A stretch of 64,000 nucleotides of DNA, from contig OX465114.1 in NCBI GenBank assembly GCA_949987565.1, positions 7,718,933 through 7,782,932 of the forward strand, in the 5' to 3' direction. This DNA is from Luidia sarsii (lineage: Eukaryota > Echinodermata > Asteroidea > Paxillosida > Luidiidae). Below the pieces are notes generated by a model. It searched no databases. It was not told the DNA's origin and saw only the letters and a list, made by a program, of their open reading frames with translations. The stretch's first letter is position 1; every line of letters begins with the position of its first letter. Position numbers and translations under genes: made by a program. This document shows, one piece after another, positions 31,776 through 45,200 of this stretch.

Positions 31776-32239
31776 CCTTGATTTAATTGATCGACTTTAA
31801 TGTGTTAACATAATCACTCTCAGGAACTCACACCAAATAATGTTGACAATGCCACATTAAGTCTTCCATGCATATGCAACTCCCCCGTTCCCAAATCCAC
31901 ATGGGTCCTATATTAGAGCAAAGGATACTTGGAAATAGGTCTGTACATGTAACTGTAGGGTTTAATAAGCTCTGACACTTTGCGTGCGCATACAGAGCGC
32001 ATGAATTCTCATCAAAGGGCCGCTTCGAATCTTGCATCTGCGTTGCGTTTTCAATCATAATTCTTAAAAAATGAAATGTTCGCGATTGATTATTAAGCAT
32101 ACAACCCCCATGCGATGCATCGCTGTTGTTTGTTTAGGTTTTACCACATGGTTTTTTATTGTCATGGACATGTGGGGATAGGTTTCGATTATGTATATTG
32201 TCTTTGATAATAAATGGAAAACAAAACATGTAGTAAATA

Positions 32240-32309
32240 TGGACTTGAATAAGAGACAACTGCTTTTTGCAAACCAGCCCTCTTACCGTATGAGCTATCC
32301 AACCCTTCC
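32240..32309 (-). repeat. tRNA-derived SINE fragment
   Basis: On the minus strand, GGTTGGATAGCTCATACGGT starts the A-box half and TTATTCAAGTCC the B-box half, matching the 28.2- and 28.4-kb SINEs. It is followed by a shared tail. Confidence 0.6.
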
Positions 32310-32837
32310 ATAATGGCCTTCCCAAATCTGGGTGACAACAATTGCTTGGTTGCATCTGAATTGTAACGTGTAAGCGTCCCAATCTCAGCCTTAGAGGCTG
32401 ATAACAATCAGACGGGTAATCAGTTCGGTAAAGAGCTCCATCCCTCCCACTGCCAGTCAAGCAAACAACCAAATAATAAGTCGTTATTTTTCGGTGAAAT
32501 TAGTTTAACGCGCTGAGGAGGAGAGCCGGTATTGCTTTAGATTTATTTAGTTGTGATGGGTATAATTTTAACTTGTGATTGATCAAATTCAAATGTGTCA
32601 GATAATTTTCGATTGAGTTGATTATACACGACTTGCAGTCATCCTAAAATTCGTTCGTTAATTATCTCCACCCATGAGACTGCTGGTAAAACAAATCAAC
32701 AATCAATTCCCCTGTAAATTTTGCAGGCTGCGATTGAGAACTAGCGTTTGAATTTAAAGTCACTTTGAAGGAACAGTGATTTGGTGTTTTGATTTCGAAA
32801 ATAAATCTATAATATCAAACGCGGGACATTCCAAGGA

Positions 32838-32881
32838 TTTATTTTCATACGCAAAAGTTAGATGGCGTATTATATTTTATT
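32838..32881 (-). terminator. Polyadenylation signals of the ApeC gene
   Basis: Two AATAAA hexamers lie on the minus strand. One at 32876-32881 overlaps the TAA stop codon itself. The other at 32838-32843 is about 35 bases downstream and is the better placed candidate. Either implies a very short 3' UTR. Confidence 0.5.
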
Positions 32882-33211
32882 TGTAATAGCAGAAAGACAG
32901 CTCGGTGTTGTCAGACTTAAAATGACCGAACGGGAGACTGCCATTTTGATAGCCCGGGCCATCCACATCCCATCGGAACCTCTCATCTTCCTCAGTCATA
33001 CCCTGCACCTCCTGACACTGATCGGTGTAAGGGAACAGGTAGAACGCGCTGTGTGACGTCAAGGTGATCGGTTCAGATTCATCACCATCGGTCATACAGC
33101 AGAAGTGGATCAGAGTGTCCTGGTCGTACACTCCCGATGGCACGGTACCATTGACGCTGTTAGCGTTGTTCGTATCCTCGTCATCCCAGAATACGGACCC
33201 AGATGACATAC
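32877..33211 (-). CDS. ApeC gene exon 5 (C-terminal ApeC half and stop)
   Basis: The acceptor is tttttggtctag|GT, giving Gly with the G of exon 4. It encodes FWDDED, FCCMTDGDESEPITL, QCQEVQG and the terminal SFCYYK, all typical ApeC positions. Stop TAA. Confidence 0.93.
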
Positions 33212-36200
33212 CTAGACCAAAAATGAAAGTGAGAAAAGCATTTGGGTGACCATAGGAAATTCCATTTCCACGAAAAAAATGTATTCCCACTCTCTGCCTA
33301 TTATTTTGCACTTTGCTATTTAAACGACCTGCAAAATGATTGTCTCTTCAGGAATGATTTATTTCAGCACACGTTGATGTTGGTAATAGTGGTGCATTTT
33401 GAATGAACGGTATTCACAACGCGGGGAATCTTTACATAGCTTACCGTTTGGACAGTTTTGTCCGTACTTGAACAAGCAGTACTGCCCACTCGGCCAGACA
33501 GGATCAGTATCACCAACACGGTCTACGGTCTTCATGCAGAAGTGCTGCCACATGTCGTCATCTGTGAATGGACCTTTGAGGTTCATTCCCGATTGCCATG
33601 AATTACGATCTCCGATGTCTCCTGTGTCTTGGAAACGGGATCCTGTTTTCCAGTCAAAGCCAGAATCAGTCGGGCAACCGCTGGTTGGCATCGGCAACCC
33701 GTAGACTCCTTGCGGCCAGCTGGATCCCTCTAGAATTAGTAAATATATAAATATATATCCATTAATATTGATTAAGGGTCAGTAATTTTCTTCAGCATAA
33801 TAACGCATTCTGATCTGCAACACGTTTGCGTATGGATGATCTCATAATATCCTTGAGGTAATACCGGAATCTCAATCGTGGTCAAAGTATAATCAATCCG
33901 GCCGAGGGTCCAGGGACCTGGTTTTCGTATGTACTCACAAACTATTTTAACAAGTAGCCTGTACAGGCTAAATCAACTGATCCCATGTGTAACCAGCAGG
34001 GGTATAGTCGTTCGTTTGTGTGTGATTCTTTTAATTGAAGATTATAGGTCTACATAACGTATTATTTGACTACGCAAAACTGGGCAGGAAAGCGGAAATT
34101 ATTGCAAACAAAAGTTGCGTTTTAGGCTTGATTAAATGTTGTGCTATAATTAGAAATAATCCTACTCGGCAGTATATAGTAGTAGGGCGAATCTGGTTCA
34201 TTTAGTTCTGTGTCATGGATGGGAAAGGTAGAGGTTGGAGAGGGACTTGAAACGTCTGGTAGAGATTGACCGTTTGCGGAAGAAAAGATTGTAGGCCTTG
34301 AACGGTTGGAATGCTTTGGCGATGGAATGCGAAAGGGGTCATTGTTCTGGCAGAGATTGACCATTTGTATGGATGAGTAGGAAAATGGAACGAGGGTTCC
34401 CAATATTGGTATTGGAGATTAGTCGAATTGCGTGATATCACGGTAAAATACTGACCGGCCCACCGTGTGTGGATCCGAAGGTAATCGAGGGGCAAACGGT
34501 TATTATCCTCCGTGGCTTTGACTTTGCCCATCGTGTGGCATCGTGTGTAGTGTAATCGATGGGTAAACGGGGATAATCATCCGGACAATAAACTGCACGT
34601 GGCGTCGGATTTGCCTATCGGGTGGTGGTCAGAATCTCTCGTGAGACGAAGCATGGTTCTGAAGAAAGAGCCGGAAACTAAACATGTTGGTCAGTATTTT
34701 CTCTGCAAATCGTCGGGAGTCATGAACGATGATGTCTACAAAAACGAATTGTAAAATAAAAGTAATTTCACCATTTTGGGGGGCAAATGGCGAACAGGTA
34801 TTTGCGCCTACTCCCTCACTCAGCACTGTTTGCGCTTCCCCGATGACTTCCCTATCCAGCCATGTTTGCGCTTCCCCGATGACTTTCCCACCCAGCCATG
34901 TTTGCGCTTCCCCGATGACTTCCCCACCCAGCCCTGTTTATGCTTCTTCGATGACTTCCCAACCCAGCCCTGTTTTACTCGAGGGAGGCCTTGTCAGCCT
35001 TGTCCGCGAAGAAAAGTTTCGTATGCATTTCCCCCTTCGTCCTATTGGCATCAGTCGTTCGGCTGTTTCGGTAATGAGATAACGTAGTCGTTACGCTGGT
35101 CGTTCCAAAACGTCCGCATCCGAGGCCTTGGTGGACACAGTCGCACTCCTCCGTCCAGAAGTCTATACGTCTGAGTAAGACAGATTAGACATGAGTTCTC
35201 GAGGTGCTCTCTAAGAGAGGTTACCTGCCCAATGGCAAAGGGTTGCCATTTGAGGTCTGGGCCTACAAGAGTGTTATTTTCCCCCAAGCGCATAAAATGC
35301 CGGCGGTTTCAAGCGCTGTCCTCATTGGGTGTCAGTGGCGATTATTGACATTGATTATAATTATGTTCAAATGTGTAGTCAAGTTTGCCTGGCTCTCTTT
35401 CATGAACGTTGAAAATAGTTGTCACTGTCGGGGCGACGATGAAGGCGCTTCGCAGGAATCTAGCAGCAGCGTGCAAAGCTCAGTCGTTGGACCTGCTAGT
35501 ACAGCATGGCTGTATCGACTACACCAGCAGAGCAGGAGGCTGCACATAAGTCGATGAGTTATTAAATGGGAATGAAACCCAGGGAAAAATGTTGGCTTAT
35601 CTGATTGGGTGTTAAAAACAACCAACAATTATCTATGTGCTACTCACCTACAAGTTTCATAAAGAGGGGAAAAATCGTGGAATTCAGTGGACGAATGTGC
35701 GTTCCCGCAAACCGCCATCTTTTCGAATGGCCCGCCAGTCACTGCGGGGGGTATTACATCGCAACGGACAACACCCGTTTGGGCCCGGGCGGATGTACCC
35801 CTTACTATACTGCGTGCAGTTTGTATACATTCGCGAGCTGAACGATGGTGTACTGCCAGGCTTTAGGATGTCAAAATGTCATCGGGAAAAAGCTTGAGAG
35901 ATCTTTCCATGCAGTTCCCAACAAGGACAATATACCCGAGTTGTTTAGAAAGTGGGCTGCGGCCATAAAAGTTGAGAAAATGTTCAAAGTCGGCTACAAA
36001 TACAGTTGAAGTGACGTGATTTGTAGCGTGGTGATTGCGTGTAGTCTCGATCTGCAAACACTTTTACACGTGTTAGTGACGCTGTGTGTAGCTTATCGGG
36101 GTTCAAGGGTCGTGCACTTCCCTGAAACCACACTTAAGCATAGTATACAGTGCATGATATGCATACAATAGCGATGGGTTAGGAGTTGCGGTCAGCGACC

Positions 36201-39200
36201 AGGTAATCAACAGTGAGGGCGACAGGAGTCGCGTCGCCGCTAGCCTGCAATTTGCAGCACAAATAAAAATAAGGCACGGTACTTATATCCCCTTCTTCCT
36301 CCATGGTACCATATAATTATGTACGACATGTTCCTTCAGCGCCCACCATAGCTGCTGCAACGGTCAAGCAACTGCGCACATGCACACGTGTCACGATGGC
36401 CCATACGCCGTACGCGTCCGCAACCACCGAGCAAGACGGGGAACCGTGCATATCAGATCGGCTGAAACGGTATTTAAAAGCCATCTGTTTGGAACAGGCT
36501 GTAGCACATGTGTCACCAAGACAGGCGGTTCCGATCTTCTCCGACATGATGCGATGGTTGGTTGGTAAGATTCGGTGACGTATGAAATTTGTAATAGACA
36601 CAGCAGAAGCAAGCTTCATCTAGCGGTACGTCCTGTACAGGGACCTGACATTTCATTTTCTCTGCATTTGGTGGGCAGGCGATCGCGAAGCGGACTTGGG
36701 CCGCACAGGAGGACTTGTGAGGCCACCGGGATTGATGACAAAGACTTGCTTTTCCATCACACCGTTGGCAAGACGATACGTGAGGGCGAGTCGGTCCTCA
36801 TCATCATTCCGCAACTTGGGAATGGATGAGATGGATCTGGTCGGGGCAGTGGGCGAGATGGTGAATGTGTCCAACAGTTTCGATTTGCAGGGGGTTACTT
36901 CTTCAGCCCATGGACGCCTGATCGCCGGTCCTTGGCCGACAAGCCTTGCATTGACAGTGGTCCGAAAAATGGCTTGAAACTATACTTCTCGGTTTCGTCG
37001 GCTCCAGGTGACCAGGGATTTGGGCCACACGGGGGTAGGGCTTTGTGGAGCGACATAGCTGCAGACACCGTTATCAAGCAGGTGCGTTGCAGCACTGTCC
37101 GGATACTCCAAGAGGCAGTAGACTCGGAGGGTGACGGCCAGACAGTCAGGTTAGATCTTGCGGGACATTTCTAACAGCTGCTCAACCTGGGATTAAAGGC
37201 AGAGTCTATTTGACGGAAGTCACAGAAATAGTCACGCGTGGGAAAGACACGGATAGATCTTCTGTGGGGCTGCCATTTACAATCTCAGAGAAGGATGGGG
37301 AGAGATGGGGAGTGTGGATGGTATGTTTTCAGCCAGCAATCATGGCCAAGCTAGGGTTGGAGCGTAAAATCGTTTTCGCCCTTATATAATACAAGTACAG
37401 GTCTGAGCCTGAGAAGAACGCCGTGATGCTAATATAGTTTACTAAGGTACTATATTATAGTTAACACGGAAGTACATGAAAAGAAAGCATACGTCCGTGG
37501 TGGTGGAAGATCGATACCGATTACCTCTCAAGCGCTGCGTTGACTTTATACCTACAGACTGGCTCCTAAAATCCACTACTCTTCCAACACGCATGATTCC
37601 AAAGAGGAATCCAGTATAGAGAAGTAATGTGTAATATGTACCATCTGTGCATTGTAGAAAAGACTTGCCCAACGTCTTGTTTTAAAACTATCAGTCCCTG
37701 CCAAAATGGTCCCGGGACTCGGCAAAACTCGGTCCAAAAGCCGTCGGGATTTTATTTTTTTGAGAATGCGATGAAATGAGGAGTCTGATGAAAAACGTGA
37801 AACTATCACAAAGCCTGTACGCTTGTTTCCTTCTTAGAAAAACAGCAATCGCTTTTTTGAAAGAGGTATCGGATTGGGGGAAATTACAAGCAAATCGAAA
37901 AAAAAAAATCTAAATCCACTCGCATTTCAGATGTTCGCTTTACAGAAAGTTATTGGCTTTGCAACATAACTTTCATAGGGAGCCAACCATACGACAATGT
38001 GTGTGGTACTTCGTGCACCGCCTCTACAGTGCATTGTAGGCTTAAAATACTAGCAATGTTCCTATTGTACAAGCTCAATTACTTTCAAGTCAATGATGTT
38101 TATACCGGCATGACGGCGTGCTTGTGGAAATGTGTTTACTCCTATTGCAAGTTTCTACAACAACGGGAAGAGGGGGGGTACAAGTTTCTTGAGGATGGAG
38201 AAGTAATGTGGGTTTTTGTTTTTACGTTTTTAGACACAGGGTGGGGGCGCCAGTCGGGAAAAAATTAAGCATTATATGCCGTCACTCCCGGATTCACTTC
38301 CCCACTTTCATCCAGATGCAAACATTCGATAGTTGTAAACCTGGCTGCAACAGCTCGGGTATCACGCATCGTGGATGCAGGTTTTTTTTTTATCCAAGTA
38401 AAACAAAATCAACTGATACAAATAGTGAACGTTTAAGATGCAACGACCAGCAACGTCGCACGAAATTGTCAGAAATCGCATCACATCGAAGCAGGTCATT
38501 CTGGACCTACTTTTGGGAAAACAGATTATTTGCCATTCCCTGCCTTCACCTAAAAAAGGTGCCTTGACATTATAGATCCGCCATTGAGAACAACAATATC
38601 CATTGACCGAATCCAGTAACTATGTTTTCTTTTACTGGGCTGTGAATTTAATCATAACAGTAATTTGGTGTAAACAATTATTCTATGAACTGTTTAAAAA
38701 CAAAGTTACCAAACACGCAGAAGGTTCACTTCTATGATCGCTGACATTTCGTTCATATAATTTGCCGCCCCTTATGTTTTTGTTCATTTAAACACGCCGA
38801 TAGTATCTTGGATCCGCAAAACTTTCGCTTGGTTGATGTCAGATCAGCGCTTGTAAGCAAACACTGGACATTGTACGTATTGGCTGATTTACTATTTCAC
38901 AGTGAATATAATTATGGTCACTGGTGCATTATCGGTTGATTGTTTGATACATTATTGGTTGATACATTTTCGGTTCTGTTTTGATACAATATTGGTTAGA
39001 GTACATTTCCTAATACATTATCCGTGGACACGTGATGTATTATAGGTTAGAAATTAACTACACCATCGGTCAATTTGTGATACAATATTGGTCGGTGATA
39101 CATTATCCGCTGGTAACTACATGATCAGTTGTAACAACAACTAATAATGGCCTGGATCAATATCGGCAGAATGTCTCATGATAATAGGATGTTAAAATCA

Positions 39201-42200
39201 ATGGATAGTTTTGGTAACAACAACAGAGTATAAACATCGTGCTATGTTTGATGCAATGGAACGCGGTGCCAATTGTCTTGAAAGGTATGGATCCGGAATC
39301 GGGGAATAATATCGTTACAGTAAATGCACTGTGCTGAGCTTGGCCGCACTTCTGTAGAAAAACCTTTGAATTCCCCTTATTTCTGCCGCTGTCATTTTCG
39401 AACCAAAATTCAATCGGTTTGTGTTTTTAGATAACCCACCTATTCGTAAAATGCCCCAATGTCAATTGTTAAAAACAGTTTAAGTTCCTTTTTTTTAAAC
39501 GAGCCGACCGGCGGTTTAACACTTGAAAAGTGTTTTTCGGGGCATAAAATTTGAGCCCAACATGTGTTTTTATACTTAAGTACTAGTGACCAGGGACATA
39601 ATAACATTATACAAGTCCGTGGTACTGATGTGTTCTCAAGCGGTGTGTTGACTAGTTACCGACTGGCTCCTACAAACATCTACGCTTCACTTGTTCAGGA
39701 TTAAGATACTTAGATCCAATCTATAGAGTATATAAATCTGTGATATGTACCATCTGTTTTATGGAAGAAAATTTTGCACAACGTCTTGATTCAAAACTAT
39801 CAGTCCCGGCTGATGTTTGATGTTTTGGTCGAGCAGAATCCATATAATCCACCCGATGAGGGTTAGCCCTGCTCGACTTGATAAACACTGAATGCTCATT
39901 GTTTTGCCCGATGTCTGATGAAAATATTTCAGACAGCTCCGATTTCTAGCACTGGGCGCTGCGGCAAGATTCCCTTACACATGCACATGTGGTTTGTGCA
40001 TTATCTGTGCGCGCGACGCGCACATAATTTTATAATTATACGCGACTACATTGCGTAACTGCATTATAGGCCTACAATATACAAATATTGCCTGGTCATG
40101 TGGTTAAGACGTCCGTACTAGAAAGCGGACTATAATTGCGGGATCGAATCCCGCCAGAGCTGCCTGAAATAAGTATTTGTATCAGCCATCGGGCAAAGCA
40201 CTGTATACTCAGTGTTTATCACGTCGAGCAAGGCCAAAACCTCATTGAACTACATTCTCCTCGACGCAGACATTATGTCATATTTATGTTTAAGTTCTTC
40301 TTTAAAATCCTTTGGCAAATCATCACCGCCCGGACGATTGGACCGGCGACTTAACATTTGTGCCGGGGGTTTGGTTTTCGCAGGGCTTATCACTTGCTCT
40401 ACTAATGAAGTACTAATGACCATCATCCGATCTGACTAGCTCACTTCCTATTAGATCAACACGGACCTATTTAAAGCCACTACACAACATTGTTAAGATC
40501 GAAAAACAGAAATGTTCCCAGATTTACTTGCAACTTATACAGTTTGAAGATACCAGTATAGTAGAAACCTCGCACTGAAATGTTTCTCCCTAAAATGTTG
40601 TATTTGTGGAGAAAAGAGTAAAATTAATCATTTACGTCTCAACCACTTCTAAACAAGTTTTCGGAATAGTACGGTGTTAAACTGCATTTTTGCGAAACAA
40701 ATGAAGTGCTTCTCACGATTTTCTCGAGACTCAGCTGGCGGATTGAACTTAAAAAAATGTTCACAGGTGTGCTATTTCATGCATATGTTGGATCAGACAG
40801 CAAATGAATGTTATTCTTTGGCCTCGACCAATGTTGTGAAAGGGCTCTAATGCAGTCTTTTCAAGAGCTCAATGTATTTCCCTTTGAAATATGAGACTTA
40901 CCAGTTGAGGAGAGGGCTGTGGTTTTCTCCGCCGTTGTTGACTCTGGTGTAGTCACAACAGTAGAGATTTCCTCCGATGTAGTAGGAGTAGCTATTTTAG
41001 ATCAAACGTACAACAATGTGAGAGATTAACAATCTCCTTGTAAACATTAGTTGCAGAAATCGTAACAATTATCGGTTTTAATTCTCAATAGTTACAGGGC
41101 CTGACGTTTCGATAGGAGATAGACCCTTAATGAGTTAACATGAACTCAATCGATTCGCTAAAGCCCTTTCCTTGTACCTATTGTAGCAAACGCTACAATC
41201 AGCGCTATAACCTTCAGAGAAATGTAAAATGCGCACATGTTGCAAATGAATTGGATATGACTGACATTGTTGATGAAGTCGGGGCATTTCGGTCAGGCGA
41301 TTCTTACGTGAATTATTATCAACCCGAATCTAAAAGACGCCGATGCCTAAATTCGGAAATAGAAAGCCACACAACCGAATTGACGGTTGATGACGATGAT
41401 GATGAACTAGAATCAGAGGAAGAAATTGACGAGTCATCTGAAAAAGACGAGTCGAGCTCTTGGTTGTAAGACAATAATAATTATTAAACCCGGATGAACG
41501 AGGCCAGATAAGCCACCGAAGAGATGCGGAATGAAAAAAAAACGTGAGGAGTAGAAGAGATGCGAAATGAAAAAACGTGAGAAGTGTATCTGCGAGGGTA
41601 TGGACGAAGACCAGGCCAAAGACAAAGCCAATAGGAAGAGACTCTATCTGGGCAGTGAAAAAACTTCTTCAACATGTACAAGAAAATCGTATAATGTTAC
41701 TTATTCTGGAAGAAAATAAAACCCACGAAGATATCGTGAAAGATCTGAAAGAAAAAGTAGATAAAGGCATGCGACCTAGTAAGGCCCTATGTACAGGGTA
41801 ATGCCGAAGCACCATGCCGAGTTTCTCGGCTTGTTCAACTTTAGAGTGATATACAAAAATGTTGCAAACAGCTTACTGACTAAAATTTCCAACAAGAAAA
41901 TCATAAAATTTAGAGGACCTAGCAGGACCTTTGAGAAAAGTCCTGCTACGATCGAAACGTCAGGCCCATTAAAAAATGGTATGACTTGTTTAACCTTGTT
42001 CAAGCGGAAGACAATTGTAGAGACGGTGATGATTAAAGTATCACGAGGCTTAAAAAACACCCCGATTACTTCGATGCAATAATTGAAATACAATTTAATT
42101 TAATTTTGACCACCATCGTCGTTAATCACTGTAACTACAAATTCATTGTTTGTTTGAAACGATTCTATTATATAACGGAAAACAAACCATTGATCTGTCC

Positions 42201-45200
42201 GTGATTTTCTTATAATGTGTTTTTATTTGAAACAAAGAGCGTACCAGTGAGTAATAAAAAGAGCAGATAATACAATTAATTAGTAAAATGAGAAGAACAA
42301 AATGAGCAGAAATTAGTAAAATGAGCAGTTAAATAAGTAAAAATTTGCAAAAATTTGCAAAAATGTATTGAGCACAAATGGGGGGAAATAAATAGAATAA
42401 AACAGTGAACAACTTAGCTGGCGGGGGTCAAAGTCTGCGCTCTTAAATCAGGATCCCCGTAAGGTTAACTTAGGGAACACTAAGCACTTCCTCTATTGTC
42501 AAGGGATTAACGTCCCAATAACTATCCAAACATCGTTGCGTTGGCAAAAGGCAAGGCCACATACATAGTCCCGCAATAAGCCCAAAGATGGCGAAACGTT
42601 GAGTTATACCATAATTGGTCATAACAAGGAGGTATCCTCGGTTATACTAGGGAAAACCCGGACGAATACGCCCGAGGCGTGCAATGTAAACTGTTACGTT
42701 ATAGCCATGTAAGGTAAGGTGTTCTAATAGAAAAGTGCTTAATTAGTACATTATTACCCCATAGAAAAAGAACACCAAAGCTATAGTTCCCCCATGCCAC
42801 CCGAGCCGAGTACTGCCCGTTGTTTGCGGATTAAAGTCTTAAAGTTGACGTCACGTACAGTTCAATTGATGCCGCGTACAGTTCATTGTAGCGAGGATTA
42901 TACCCATTAACCTATCAATTACATTAGAACTTCTACTGCGTAGGCCTACTGTGAGCGTTTAAAAACTGACACGAATTCGACGGGCTGGAGACCGACGGTC
43001 CAGCTTTTTTTTCCTGCAATGACTCATTAAAGTGACGTCACCGGGTTCACTGTGCCCAACCAAAGGCTATGATCGCAGGAACGATTCCGTTACGCAACAG
43101 CCGTGTGCGGAGAGGTTTGCCTGTGCCACCGTACTATTTTATAGCGTGGGTAATATATTACATCATGCGATTTACATTCACATTATACGCAGAAAATACA
43201 ATCCAATAATTATACAATTATGTTTCCTGCATGTCGTGTAAAATCTAACTTGGAGATAAGCGATAAGCTTTTTTGGTTATTTTTGTTTACAACAGCTCCT
43301 CCCAACTGTACCTATATGAACTGGCTCGAAATGGATTAATCCCGTTCCTCATTTTTATGTTAATGAATGGGGCACTTGGTACCAAATCCGGCCTTCTGAT
43401 TGTTCTAGAGGCGCGAAGTGATTATGTAACACCGACCAGTTAGACCCGGTGCACTACTATAGTCTGCACTGTGCTTGTCTATGGCCGTGTCCGAAACCGG
43501 CTTCCAGAGCTACGGCTAGGGCTAGCTCAAGACATCAGTTTTGGACACGGTCTTAGTTGGTTTAGCTGTTTAAACAGAAGTGTATATATATATAAGTATA
43601 TAAGAAAACAAAACGTCAGAGCTAATGACAAGATCGAGACTGGTCAGCTCTCGAGCACCATGACTAGCTGCAGACTTGCTCCCTCAACCCTCTACCATTC
43701 TAATATAAACCAATTATGATTGGATCCAGTGTACAGTTTAACTATGTAATGTGTAGTATCTCCGCTTTTCTAAGAACGACTTGCACGAGGTATTGATCCA
43801 AGACTATATACATATCAGTTCCGAAAAAAAAATGGTTCATGTACTCGGCAAACCTCAGCACGAATGCTACTGGATTGGTTTTAGAATAAGATGAAAAGAA
43901 GAGGTCTGATGGTACGTGAGTCTTTTCGCCAGTTTTGGGCTTGGGAACCTTCATTTCGCTTAAAAAAAAGGGGGGATCGGATTTAGGAAACTGCAATCAA
44001 AAGGAAAAACATTTAGGACTAACATTAGGACTGACGCACTTTAAAAAAATAGGCCTATTTATTTTGGCTAAAAACAAATCGAAATGTCAAGATGTTTAGT
44101 GTTTATTTTGATCAGGATTTTGAAGAAATACGTTCGATTTTTCAGAACATGTGTTCCAATCTTTTTGAGTTTGGCCTTTCGGCAAGGTCAACAAACTCTG
44201 CTTGCAATGTCACCGAGCACACCCAAAACTTAAGTTTATGCGTGCCGGCCCTCTTCACACCTGATCTAACCAGCCTTTATAATATAGTTAATTAGTCTTT
44301 TCGGAGTGGGAGCGGCAGTAAGAAGCAATTTAACCTTAAAGGGTAGGCACAATCGAAAATCTAATTTCTCATGTCGATCAATTCCGGTTAACTGGCTGAT
44401 TTGCAATGTCGTTGGCGGTTTTACACTTGATCGGTCACCGATACACTAATTGTTTGATACCTTATCGGTAGATACATGTTCTGCTCTGTGTTTATATATT
44501 ATCGGTTACTGTACTTGTCCCACTACATTGTCAGTAGACACGTGATGTAGCCTTTGTCTTGGTTTAAATCAATCGATACTTTTGGTAGCCACAACAGAAC
44601 CTTAACATCACCCTTCGTTATTATGCACGCTATTGAAAGCGGTGCAAATTGCCTTGAAAGTGATGGGTTTGGAATCAGGGAACAATATCGTTGGGTTGTC
44701 ACGCAGTTTTTCAATGAAAGGAAATTGTTGCCGATAGTTATAATTTATCAGTCTTTACATCAAACCCGTTATCAGTCCCTATTCACAATAATTTATTCGC
44801 GGTTGAAAGAAAATGCCCCCTCATTTCAGTCGCTGTCGATTTCAACCAATGAACGCATTCGTTTTGGGGTTAATAGATGAGCGACCTATCAATCGATGCA
44901 TCGATGTACAATAATCCTCTTGAGTTTCCCGGGAAAGCCCTTGTGAAAATCTTTTTCGGAGGGGGTTTGGTTTTCGCTGGGCAGAGAGGTTTCACCCAAC
45001 ACTTGTTCTACTACTGAAATACTAGGCACAACGTCAGCAGATCTGACTACCTCGCATCCTATAAGCTGAAAATGGAACAATGTAATGCTGTCGTTTCATA
45101 AGGTCAAGGTATTTCCCTTTGAAATATGAGACTTACCAGTTAAAGAGAGGGCTGTGGTTTTCCCCGCCGTTGTTGACTCTGGTGTAGTCACAACAGTAGA

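Noticed and set aside
38208..38567. Possible second THAP-like Cys motif (SCKPGCNSSG ... FFFYPSK)
   Set aside because: The stretch coincides with the tail of dispersed repeat R1, including its poly-T run. The THAP Trp and His are missing.
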